Shown here piece by piece: positions 1-5,621 of a DNA stretch of 9,498 nucleotides. The notes below the pieces were generated by a model. That model did not search any database, was not told where the DNA came from, and saw only the letters and a list, made by a program, of their open reading frames with translations. The stretch's first letter is position 1; the number at the start of each line of letters is the position of its first letter. This DNA comes from Bdellovibrionales bacterium (GTDB lineage Bacteria > Bdellovibrionota > Bdellovibrionia > Bdellovibrionales > JAMPXM01). The stretch spans positions 1 to 9,498 of the forward strand of contig SXSP01000450.1 in NCBI GenBank assembly GCA_005792225.1, in the 5' to 3' direction. The translations under genes and the position numbers were made by a program.

Positions 1-48
1 AGACGTCTAGGGCAAAACGAAATCAGCAAAATGAACGTGGGTGAGAGA

Positions 49-65
49 CATTTCCGAAGGAAATG
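49..65 (-). terminator. Short perfect hairpin at the 3' end of tRNA-Asn
   Basis: The palindrome has 7-bp arms (CATTTCC / GGAAATG, 49-55 and 59-65) and a 3-nt loop. Its outer arm overlaps the encoded CCA tail of the tRNA. No long U-run follows on the minus strand, so it is either a weak terminator or a 3'-processing structure. Confidence 0.3.
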
Positions 66-138
66 GCTCGGGAGGAGGGAATCGAACCCCCGACCAAGCG
101 GTTAACAGCCGCTTGCTCTACCGCTGAGCTACTCCCGA
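64..138 (-). tRNA. tRNA-Asn (anticodon GTT)
   Basis: The minus strand folds into a full cloverleaf. The 7-bp acceptor stem pairs 132-138 with 68-74. The D arm carries AGCTCAGCGGTAGAGC, and the anticodon loop CTGTTAA puts GTT at 106-104. The T arm has the usual GGTTCGATTCC, the discriminator is G at 67, and CCA is encoded at 66-64. It reads AAC/AAT codons. Confidence 0.96.
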
Positions 139-160
139 ACAGTGGTAAGGAACCATCGAA

Positions 161-188
161 ATTATTGTAATGCGCGGGTCGTTGTCAA
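161..188 (-). promoter_or_regulatory. Promoter of tRNA-Asn
   Basis: On the minus strand a perfect -35 TTGACA (188-183) is followed by 16 bp and a -10 AATAAT (166-161, 5 of 6 matches to TATAAT). The predicted start lies about 15 nt before the mature tRNA 5' end at 138. It is the clearest sigma70-like promoter in the window and lies just past the stop codon of the gene at 207-770. Confidence 0.75.
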
Positions 189-206
189 CGACGGAGTCTA
201 AGCAAG

Positions 207-770
207 TTACCGGGCGGAGCGACTGAACTGGGCGATTCCCTCGAGCTCTTTCAGGGCATCTGTCAGATCCTGTGAGCTGAAGACCTTGGGCTTCTCGAGC
301 TGCGCGAGGTAGGTACCGTCGGTTCCGATCTCGATTTTAAGGTCTTTCCCATCGATATACTGGATCGTAATGAGCGGTCGATACCCAACGGTCGGGCTAG
401 GAATCGGCATCACGGCAACCTGGCAGTGAGCGCTCAGCCATTTTTCGATCGCCATGTAGTTCAGCTCGCGAGGCTGCGGATCAAAGGCCATCCAGCGAAG
501 TTTGAGGCCATCGCGCTCCTCTTCCACTTTACGCTCGGGGCTCCAGGCAATGGCGTGGACGCGCGTTTGGCAGAGATTGAAGTTCTCTTCGCCCGGCTGC
601 AGAGGACGATTCGCCGCCTGAAAGCCTGGATTTTGGTGATTTCCTGATTGAATCCCCAGAGCTTCGAAGGCGGTCTGAACCTTGCCCGCGTTCATGGAGC
701 GGATCGAGTAGATGATCCCGATGAGCATCCCAACCATGACGATGATTTTTAAATAGAAAAGGCTCTTCAT
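207..770 (-). CDS. Membrane-anchored protein of unknown function
   Basis: I do not recognise this 187-residue protein. A single hydrophobic segment at residues 3-23 (LFYLKIIVMVGML...) follows the basic N-terminus and looks like an uncleaved anchor. The rest is soluble and probably periplasmic. A mixed linker (about 25-62) is followed by an alpha/beta-looking domain with two cysteines, C67 and C116, that could form a disulfide, and by a helical C-terminus. The ATG at 770 was chosen because GGGAG lies 7 nt upstream. The open frame extends 24 codons further up, but without a ribosome binding site and placing polar residues before the anchor. The 103 bp up to the hairpin of the neighbouring regulator gene show only a possible -10 (TATGAT near 855, minus strand) with no good -35. 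It is a same-strand neighbour of the regulator and is probably transcribed separately. Confidence 0.75.
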   Translation of the reverse strand: MKSLFYLKIIVMVGMLIGIIYSIRSMNAGKVQTAFEALGIQSGNHQNPGFQAANRPLQPGEENFNLCQTRVHAIAWSPERKVEEERDGLKLRWMAFDPQPRELNYMAIEKWLSAHCQVAVMPIPSPTVGYRPLITIQYIDGKDLKIEIGTDGTYLAQLEKPKVFSSQDLTDALKELEGIAQFSRSAR

Positions 771-873
771 GGGCGAACTCCCTTGAGACTCCGAACGAGA
801 AGCCTCATGAGAGAAAATGACAACGTTGATCAAGTGGAACAATCACAAGATGGGATCATACCGATTTTTACGC

Positions 874-891
874 GGCGCACACCGGTGCGCC
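874..891 (-). terminator. Hairpin directly after the regulator stop codon
   Basis: A perfect 7-bp stem (GGCGCAC / GTGCGCC) with a 4-nt loop begins 1 nt after the TAA of the gene at 892-2349. It is very GC-rich, but the following minus-strand bases are GCGTAAAAA rather than a U-run. It could stop transcription weakly or protect the 3' end of the operon mRNA. Confidence 0.4.
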
Positions 892-2349
892 TTACGCTGC
901 CGATTTGATTTCGTACCAGGTCGCACGCGACTCACCTGTTTTAGCGAGCCGACCTTGATCGGTAGCCCATTTGACGAGCTTCCTAAAAGTCGTGGACGAA
1001 ATATTCAGAAGCTCTTGAGCCTCCACGCTCTTGAATCGGCCTTGGCCGGCAAAACGTGCTCTCAGAGCAGACCAATGCGCGTGCATTCTATCGTGAATCA
1101 GTTCCTCGCGGTCGACTCGAAAGCCGAAGCCGGTTTCCGATACCAGCCGAAAGAGACCATCCTCCTCTTTGAGTTGCGCACGAAACTGACTCTCGCTGAG
1201 CCAATCGCGAACACGCCAAAGAAGCTGGTGAACTCGATTAGTTGACGAGAAAGGATCGAAATATTCGTTCGGAAAAATTTCCGCAAAAAGAGTTCCGATT
1301 GGAAGAGGTCGGTAGAAATCACGCGTAAGAACGTCGATCGCACGGTGAATTTTCGAACCTGGTTTCAAAACAAAATCTTTTCCGATACTGCCGCTTCTCA
1401 GGTCGAGAATTTGGCCCCCGCCCACGAGGTAGGAGGATGCGCTTGGTTTCGTGTTCCAAACGGATTCCAAACGGCGGCGGTAAGCCTCGAAAATGGTTCC
1501 GTGGTGAAGGCGGTCAAAGACGGACTGATCAAATCGAACTTTAAGCGAAAAGAAATCGCACTCGCGAAGACTCTCCCAATGCCGACGGGCCCTGGCCTCT
1601 TCCCGAAATTTATCAATGGCATCTAGGGTTCCTGTTTGGACGCTCTCAACGAACGCCAACCACTTCATGATCAGAAGTTGATCTGAACTTCGTTCAGCAC
1701 CTAAGCGGACGCGGGCCGCCTCGAGGTCTTCTCGACAGAGATCGAAATTTTCTCGTGAAAGATGAATCTGGCTTCGGAGCTCGAGACAGTTCCCCGCAAG
1801 GCGAGAATAGTTTTTCTCACTGCAAGTTTGAAGGACTTTAAAGATAATGGAATTAGCCTCTTCGTATCGACCAAGGGCAATGAGAGCCGAGATAAGATTC
1901 ACCTTGCCTATCAAGGATTGATATTCGGCCGGCCCAGACGCGAGATACTTCTCCAAGTAAATCACCGCCCGGTCGTATTCCCAACGAAACATATGACAGA
2001 AGCCCGTGTACAGCGTGGCTTCCGCAAGTGCGCGCTCATCAATGGAGTTAAGAAGTCGCAGTGCTTCGCTCAGCGACCCGTTCTTCATCATAAGAAAAGC
2101 GTACTCGGCGTTCTCCGCCGCGGTTGCCGGCTCAGTTTGGGTTTCCGGCCGAACGATAGGAGCCAGAAGTCTCAATCCTGTGCGGATCAAGCTCGCACGA
2201 CGGCAGATATTTGCAAGCGGAAGAATCATCCGACGAGGAAGTTTAGCGCGATTCAGAGATGCGAGCCGACGAGCAACCAAATCCGCGCGGCCCGCCCTGA
2301 CCTCAAGCTCGCACTGCTCGATGAGGAGTTGCGCATCCCGTTGATCCAT
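892..2349 (-). CDS. TPR-repeat protein with OmpR-like winged helix, probable transcriptional regulator
   Basis: The 485-residue protein has no signal peptide and is expected to be cytoplasmic. Residues about 80-235 are helical TPR-like repeats (for example AEYAFLMMKNGSLSEALRLL and ATLYTGFCHMFRWEYDRAV). Residues 333-413 resemble an OmpR/BTAD-type winged helix: a three-helix core is followed by the wing strand DGLFRLVSETGFGFRV. Residues 426-480 look like a second small winged helix (QGRFKSVEAQELL... then TTFRKLVKWATDQGRL). No receiver or ATPase domain is visible, so input probably comes through the TPR surface. The ATG at 2349 shares its A with the TGA of the lipoprotein gene upstream, without a clear Shine-Dalgarno, which implies translational coupling. 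A TTG 8 codons upstream would overlap the lipoprotein gene and is less likely. Targets are unknown; the coupled lipoprotein suggests an envelope-linked regulon. Confidence 0.8.
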   Translation of the reverse strand: MDQRDAQLLIEQCELEVRAGRADLVARRLASLNRAKLPRRMILPLANICRRASLIRTGLRLLAPIVRPETQTEPATAAENAEYAFLMMKNGSLSEALRLLNSIDERALAEATLYTGFCHMFRWEYDRAVIYLEKYLASGPAEYQSLIGKVNLISALIALGRYEEANSIIFKVLQTCSEKNYSRLAGNCLELRSQIHLSRENFDLCREDLEAARVRLGAERSSDQLLIMKWLAFVESVQTGTLDAIDKFREEARARRHWESLRECDFFSLKVRFDQSVFDRLHHGTIFEAYRRRLESVWNTKPSASSYLVGGGQILDLRSGSIGKDFVLKPGSKIHRAIDVLTRDFYRPLPIGTLFAEIFPNEYFDPFSSTNRVHQLLWRVRDWLSESQFRAQLKEEDGLFRLVSETGFGFRVDREELIHDRMHAHWSALRARFAGQGRFKSVEAQELLNISSTTFRKLVKWATDQGRLAKTGESRATWYEIKSAA

Positions 2350-3179
2350 CAGAACACCGATTTGTTCTCGCAAGAAACGTTGATGACAATCGAACTGGTA
2401 CCAAGGTTATCAACATTCAAATAATCCGCGAACTGAGATTTGAATTCGTAGAGATATGCTTTTCGTAGGTAACCCGACGGTTGGCCTTCTTGTCCCAAGG
2501 TAATTCCAAAATTGGGAGCGTCCGGGGCAGTTCGGAAGACCGTAGCGAGTCCAGATAAAGAAAACTTTCCGACCGACGTCGACCCATTGAAGTAGGAGAC
2601 CGCAATCTGAGTTATCGCAACGTCACCGTTTTGCGGGCTCGGCCCTACGCTCACGTACATTTCTGCTTGAGCGCTATCGGCCAGCCCTCCATTGGAGAGT
2701 TTGAAATCCGATAGACCCTGCTCTACTGCCTTCGCTGCACCCTTGCAGACATAAGTAACCGGCGGCGGCAGCTCTGCCTTACGCGGCACAATAAACATTT
2801 CTCCATTATAAACAATTGAACTCTCCCCAAGCTCGACTCGCGAACGCTCCAAGGATTTCGCCGTTTGCAAATCCGAACAGTTTTCCCGAGTCATCACGAA
2901 TCGATCGTCCGGCATGTGGCGAATGACTGAGGCAATTTTCGTGTTATCTCCGCAGAGAGAATTCACAAGATAGCGGATGTAGGGTTTGCCGCCGTAGACG
3001 TCACCGTTTCCGCTTCGATCGATTCCGTCGCCGATACTTCCATCGCCAACGATGAGGCTCTCTTGTGCCGAATTCTTTGAAGCCGAGCCAGACATCTCCA
3101 CGGGCGAACAGTTCTGAAAAACAAACAGAAAAAGTGCGGCAGCCAGAATCGGAAGCGATGCGAATTTGAAAAGTTTCAT
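2349..3179 (-). CDS. Lipoprotein, longer member of a tandem paralogous pair
   Basis: A basic N-terminus (MKLFKF), a hydrophobic core (residues 8-21) and F-Q-N-C with the cysteine at 24 make this an exported lipoprotein, although N at -1 and Q at -2 are not a canonical lipobox. A Ser/Gly-rich linker (25-65) leads to a middle region with C76 and C101, which may be a disulfide. A C-terminal domain follows (about 143-276), bounded by cysteines C145 and C270. That last domain aligns by eye with residues 63-190 of the neighbouring lipoprotein (YVCKG with YKCSG at the start, INVSC with IQQLSC at the end, similar spacing). The function is unknown. The ATG at 3179 has a weak AGG 5 nt upstream. Its TGA overlaps the ATG of the regulator gene, so the two are co-translated. 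A shared 23-bp element lies 90 bp upstream. Confidence 0.8.
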   Translation of the reverse strand: MKLFKFASLPILAAALFLFVFQNCSPVEMSGSASKNSAQESLIVGDGSIGDGIDRSGNGDVYGGKPYIRYLVNSLCGDNTKIASVIRHMPDDRFVMTRENCSDLQTAKSLERSRVELGESSIVYNGEMFIVPRKAELPPPVTYVCKGAAKAVEQGLSDFKLSNGGLADSAQAEMYVSVGPSPQNGDVAITQIAVSYFNGSTSVGKFSLSGLATVFRTAPDAPNFGITLGQEGQPSGYLRKAYLYEFKSQFADYLNVDNLGTSSIVINVSCENKSVF

Positions 3180-3268
3180 GCGACCTACTTTCTAAATTAT
3201 CGGGTAGCGAGCGATCTCTCACAACAGCGACCCGACACTTAAACTCTCTGCTGCGACAGGAACTAGAG

Positions 3269-3291
3269 CGACTTAGAAAAAAGGCGCGAGT
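3269..3291 (-). promoter_or_regulatory. Upstream element copy 1 (23-bp identical repeat)
   Basis: These 23 bp recur exactly at 4014-4036. On the minus strand the core reads GCGCCTTTTTTCTAAGTCG. This copy ends 90 bp before the ATG at 3179, while the other ends 91 bp before the ATG at 3923. Identical sequence at an equal distance from two paralogous genes suggests a promoter or operator, although I see no standard -35/-10 pair within it. A relic of the duplication is the alternative. Confidence 0.6.
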
Positions 3292-3296
3292 CCGTC

Positions 3297-3336
3297 TCAA
3301 AACGAAACGAGTCGCAGACCTTAGGTCGGCGACTCG
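3297..3336 (-). terminator. Terminator of the short lipoprotein gene
   Basis: On the minus strand an 8-bp stem (CGAGTCGC / GCGACTCG, 3336-3329 with 3315-3308) encloses a second 4-bp stem (GACC / GGTC) and is followed by the T-rich GTTTCGTTTTGA. It begins 14 nt after the TAA at 3351. It should separate the two lipoprotein transcripts. Confidence 0.65.
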
Positions 3337-3350
3337 GCCCGTCCTCTACG

Positions 3351-3923
3351 TTAGAGGGTCTGGCTGCAGCTGAGCTGCTGGATCAAGATGTTTGCCCCTT
3401 GAACGCTCGCGATTAGGCTTGTCGCGAAAGAAGCAGTCGATTCTTGAAGATACGTTTTGATGTAATTTGGCTTCTGCTCTCGAGTCACAAAGAGCAGATC
3501 AGGGGTCCATTCCACACGCTCCACGGGCAAGTCGATCATCGCGGACATTTGCGCTACGACCTGTCCAGCGTTGCTGAACTTTGCTGCGATAATTGCTTTT
3601 GCCGGATCTCCTGAAGCGGGAGACTTTCGCGTACCGACGGCAAGTTCAACCGCAACTTGATCTGCAGAAAGACCGTTGGGAAGCGCGAACGCCGCCAGGC
3701 CAATTTCCGACGGGATGGCTTTACCGCTGCATTTATATTGAAGGTTGAAGTCGTTAGCCGATTCGTCTCGTACATCATCGACGACGCCTTCGCTGGATTC
3801 GCTTTTGGCCACCGGGCCACTCGATCCGGCGCTTTCCATCCGGGTCGGTGCGCAGTTCTGGAAACCCGCCAGCAGAATCGTGGCGCCCAACAACGAGATT
3901 GCTTTAAGTGAAAGTTGTTTCAT
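3351..3923 (-). CDS. Lipoprotein, shorter member of a tandem paralogous pair
   Basis: The 190-residue precursor has a basic start (MKQLSLK), a hydrophobic stretch (residues 8-20) and the lipobox-like LLAGFQNC with the cysteine at 24, the same position as in its paralogue. A Ser/Asp/Glu-rich linker runs from 25 to about 58. One domain follows (63-190), framed by C65 and C186 and resembling the C-terminal domain of the downstream lipoprotein; the middle cysteine pair of the longer protein is absent. The function is unknown, and an outer- or inner-membrane-tethered periplasmic role is inferred. The ATG at 3923 has AAGGA about 8 nt upstream. The ATG at 3932 would abut that site, and the open frame to 3962 has no support. 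It is probably transcribed alone, with its own upstream element (4014-4036) and terminator (3297-3336). Confidence 0.8.
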   Translation of the reverse strand: MKQLSLKAISLLGATILLAGFQNCAPTRMESAGSSGPVAKSESSEGVVDDVRDESANDFNLQYKCSGKAIPSEIGLAAFALPNGLSADQVAVELAVGTRKSPASGDPAKAIIAAKFSNAGQVVAQMSAMIDLPVERVEWTPDLLFVTREQKPNYIKTYLQESTASFATSLIASVQGANILIQQLSCSQTL

Positions 3924-4013
3924 ACATCCCATCCTTTTCGAGTTCGCTGAACCGCTCAGCAATTTTGTTCATGCGGTTGATGAACTCAGTTTGTCGCTGA
4001 TGGGAGATGCATT

Positions 4014-4036
4014 CGACTTAGAAAAAAGGCGCGAGT
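4014..4036 (-). promoter_or_regulatory. Upstream element copy 2 (23-bp identical repeat)
   Basis: This is the exact second copy of the element at 3269-3291, 745 bp away in the same orientation and ending 91 bp before the ATG at 3923. It lies about 78 bp past the tRNA-Arg 3' end. The T6 tract could be read as a terminator tail, but only a 4-bp stem (CGAG / CTCG) precedes it here. Confidence 0.6.
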
Positions 4037-4113
4037 ATGCCTCGTTTTGAAACACGAAAATGAGCAAGTCGTTGAACGAAGGTTAGATTTAAAAAGGAAA
4101 TATTCGAGAAAAA

Positions 4114-4190
4114 TGGCGCGCCGGGAAGGAGTCGAACCTCCGACCACTAGATTCGTAGTCTAGTACTCTATCCAGCTGAGCTACCGGCGC
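4114..4190 (-). tRNA. tRNA-Arg (anticodon ACG)
   Basis: The minus strand gives a standard cloverleaf. The acceptor stem GCGCCGG / CCGGCGC (4190-4184 with 4124-4118) has discriminator G at 4117 and an encoded CCA at 4116-4114. The anticodon stem CTAGA / TCTAG encloses loop CTACGAA with ACG at 4156-4154. The first anticodon A is expected to be deaminated to inosine to read CGU/CGC/CGA. A T5 run follows the CCA directly and may serve as the terminator. Confidence 0.96.
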
Positions 4191-4219
4191 CCAAAACGAA
4201 CTGAAAACAAAGAAGCTGT

Positions 4220-4248
4220 GTTGTAGGTCCAGTCGGGGCAGAAATCAA
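4220..4248 (-). promoter_or_regulatory. Candidate promoter of tRNA-Arg
   Basis: On the minus strand TTGATT (4248-4243) and TACAAC (4225-4220) are separated by exactly 17 bp, each matching 4 of 6 consensus bases. The -10 is 29 bp upstream of the mature tRNA 5' end, a usual leader length. Confidence 0.5.
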
Positions 4249-4250
4249 GC

Positions 4251-4300
4251 TTGGGATTGATGAACTGGCGAGAATTTAGGTCTTTCAATCATCATCCCAA
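4251..4300 (+). promoter_or_regulatory. Imperfect inverted repeat upstream of gmhA
   Basis: TTGGGATTGATGA (4251-4263) pairs with TCATCATCCCAA (4289-4300) over 12 bp with one bulged T (4258) and a 25-nt loop. It lies between the tRNA-Arg promoter and gmhA, 53 bp before the ATG. It may be an mRNA leader structure or a protein-binding site. No convincing gmhA promoter was found around it. Confidence 0.4.
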
Positions 4301-4353
4301 TGAAATAGAACGAAAAAATCTCTGAAATCGTCCCAAAATCCCGGAGGAAATGG

Positions 4354-4953
4354 ATGCCGCAAGCTCTTGCCAACGCTGAGGTTTGGAAAAACTCTCTCGT
4401 CGAAGCCCAAGCAACGCTCAACGAATTTGTCGGCAACCCAGACCAGCTCAAAAAGTGCGAAAAGTTCTCTGAGCTCCTGACCGAAACATTCCGCGCGGGC
4501 GGCAAACTCTTCACGTGCGGAAACGGCGGCAGCCATTGTGATGCAATGCATTTCGCGGAGGAGTTCACCGGTCGCTACCGTAAAGATCGCGCTCCCCTTG
4601 GCGCCCTCGCACTTGGTGACCCAAGCCACGTCACTTGCGTATCCAACGACTACGGGTTCAACGAGATCTTCTCGCGCCAGGTTCAAGGTCTTGGTCGCAA
4701 AGGGGATATCCTGGTCGGGTTATCCACGAGCGGAAATTCCGAGAACGTGATCCGTGCCTTCCAGGCCGCAAAAGAAATGGGTATCCAAACCGTCGCCCTC
4801 CTCGGTCGCGACGGTGGGAAATTGAAAGCCATGGCGGATCTTGCGATCGTGATTCCGGCGACGACGTCCGATCGGATCCAAGAGATGCACATCAAGATCA
4901 TCCACACGGTGATCGAGACGGTTGAGCGCCAGCTATTCCCTCAGAATTATTGA
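4354..4953 (+). CDS. gmhA: Phosphoheptose isomerase (sedoheptulose 7-phosphate isomerase)
   Basis: GmhA converts sedoheptulose 7-phosphate to D-glycero-D-manno-heptose 7-phosphate, the first step of ADP-heptose synthesis for the LPS inner core, in the cytosol. The 199 residues match the family length (E. coli 192). One SIS domain carries the signature CGNGGSHCDAMHFAEE (55-70), SNDYGFNEIF (97-106), the phosphate-binding STSGNSENV (124-132) and RIQEMHIKIIH (174-184). The metal and catalytic residues known from E. coli (H61, E65, Q172, H180) correspond to H66, E70, Q176 and H184, so the enzyme looks intact. The ATG at 4354 has GGAGG 6 nt upstream. An ATG 4 nt earlier is out of frame. No other heptose gene adjoins it; it stands alone between tRNA-Arg (opposite strand) and tRNA-Ser. 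The 126 bp after it hold no clear terminator. Confidence 0.95.
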   Translation: MPQALANAEVWKNSLVEAQATLNEFVGNPDQLKKCEKFSELLTETFRAGGKLFTCGNGGSHCDAMHFAEEFTGRYRKDRAPLGALALGDPSHVTCVSNDYGFNEIFSRQVQGLGRKGDILVGLSTSGNSENVIRAFQAAKEMGIQTVALLGRDGGKLKAMADLAIVIPATTSDRIQEMHIKIIHTVIETVERQLFPQNY

Positions 4954-5079
4954 TCGAAGCGCGAACTGACCCCGCGAGCCCGGTCGAAGTCGCCAGAGAT
5001 TGCGCCTTGATTTGACCTAGGCCCTATGGCAGTGTGGCTCCAGCTAAAACGCGTTTTTAAGCCTATGTTCTCAATTCAC

Positions 5080-5172
5080 GGAGTGGTGGGTGAGTGGCTT
5101 AAACCAACAGTTTGCTAAACTGTCGTACGGGGTAAACCCGTACCGGGGGTTCAAATCCCCCCCACTCCGCCA
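5080..5172 (+). tRNA. tRNA-Ser (anticodon GCT)
   Basis: This is a class II tRNA with a long variable arm (5123-5145 region, CGTACGG...CCGTACC). The acceptor stem is GGAGTGG / CCACTCC (5080-5086 with 5162-5168), discriminator G 5169, and CCA is encoded at 5170-5172. The anticodon loop TTGCTAA puts GCT at 5114-5116, reading AGC/AGT. No clear promoter or U-run terminator was found; the heptamer array begins 5 bp downstream. Confidence 0.96.
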
Positions 5173-5176
5173 TCTC

Positions 5177-5276
5177 AGACAACCGACATCAGATAACCGA
5201 TATCCGATATCTTCAGATATCCCATATCAAGATATCTGATATCCGATATCTCCCCTGAAATCTGATACCCGATATC
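5177..5276. repeat. Degenerate heptamer array, consensus YGATATC
   Basis: About 13 heptamers occupy these 100 bp. Their starts are 5177, 5184, 5191, 5198, 5205, 5215, 5222, 5230, 5237, 5244, 5256, 5263 and 5270. Four are exactly CGATATC (5198, 5205, 5244, 5270); others are TGATATC, AGATATC, CCATATC, CGACATC, TGATACC and similar. Blocks of 5, 2, 3 and 3 contiguous units are separated by 3, 1 and 5 bp. The core GATATC is self-complementary, so the tract can form small hairpins in either transcript. It fills the gap between tRNA-Ser and the stop codon of the convergent four-helix-bundle gene. Confidence 0.85.
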
Positions 5277-5297
5277 CCCGATCCTTAATCCTCCGAC

Positions 5298-5621
5298 TCA
5301 CGCCCAGTTCGGCGAATCTTTGATCTTTGAGTTAATCAGGCGATAGAGGCTCGCTCCCAGGCGGTCGGCGATGGCTAATAAGTTGGAGTCTTCCATCCCG
5401 GAAAGCCGGAAAATGGTTTCGCATTCGCGAAATGATGCATATGCCGTCTGAAAGAAGTGACGCTTTTCACGTGCCGAAGCTTTTGCGTTGCCTTCCGCAA
5501 GATTCAGCGAGATCGACGAAGCCGCTCGAAGTAGCTGGTCGCGTAAGTGTCCCTTTATTTCGAGCTTAGTGACTTCTGTATAGAATGCGCTCGCGAGATC
5601 TAAGGTCTTAAAAGTTTGCAT
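5298..5621 (-). CDS. Four-helix-bundle protein, S23 / 23S-rRNA-intervening-sequence family
   Basis: The 107-residue protein matches the family of four-helix-bundle proteins first seen in 23S rRNA intervening sequences (TIGR02436/PF05635), related to the Avd accessory protein of diversity-generating retroelements. The diagnostic part is RAASSISLNLAEG (32-44) followed by KASAREKRHFFQTAYASFRE (47-66). The N-terminal FKTLDLASAFYTEVTKLE is the usual first helix, and the length is near the low end of the family. Members are small, basic-faced oligomers thought to bind nucleic acid, but the cellular role is unsettled. The ATG at 5621 was chosen because GGAGG lies 4 nt upstream and the family starts here; the frame is open 13 codons further up without support. 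No rRNA or reverse transcriptase lies in the window, so this is a free-standing copy. Its stop is 22 bp from the heptamer array. Confidence 0.88.
   Translation of the reverse strand: MQTFKTLDLASAFYTEVTKLEIKGHLRDQLLRAASSISLNLAEGNAKASAREKRHFFQTAYASFRECETIFRLSGMEDSNLLAIADRLGASLYRLINSKIKDSPNWA

Noticed and set aside
2350..2373. Earlier TTG start for the TPR/winged-helix regulator
   Set aside because: It would overlap the lipoprotein gene by 25 bp and lacks a ribosome binding site; the ATG overlapping the TGA at 2349 is the simpler choice.
1762..2424. Long plus-strand open frame of 220 codons
   Set aside because: Antisense shadow of the regulator gene, whose TPR and winged-helix features settle the coding strand.
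4285..4686. Minus-strand open frame opposite gmhA
   Set aside because: It is antisense to the conserved GmhA active-site region and has no independent support.
5080..5172. tRNA-Ser as attachment site of an integrated element
   Set aside because: No integrase and no direct repeat of the tRNA 3' end was seen elsewhere in the window.
5177..5276. CRISPR array
   Set aside because: Units are 7 bp, contiguous and degenerate, with no unique spacers of 25-40 bp and no cas genes.
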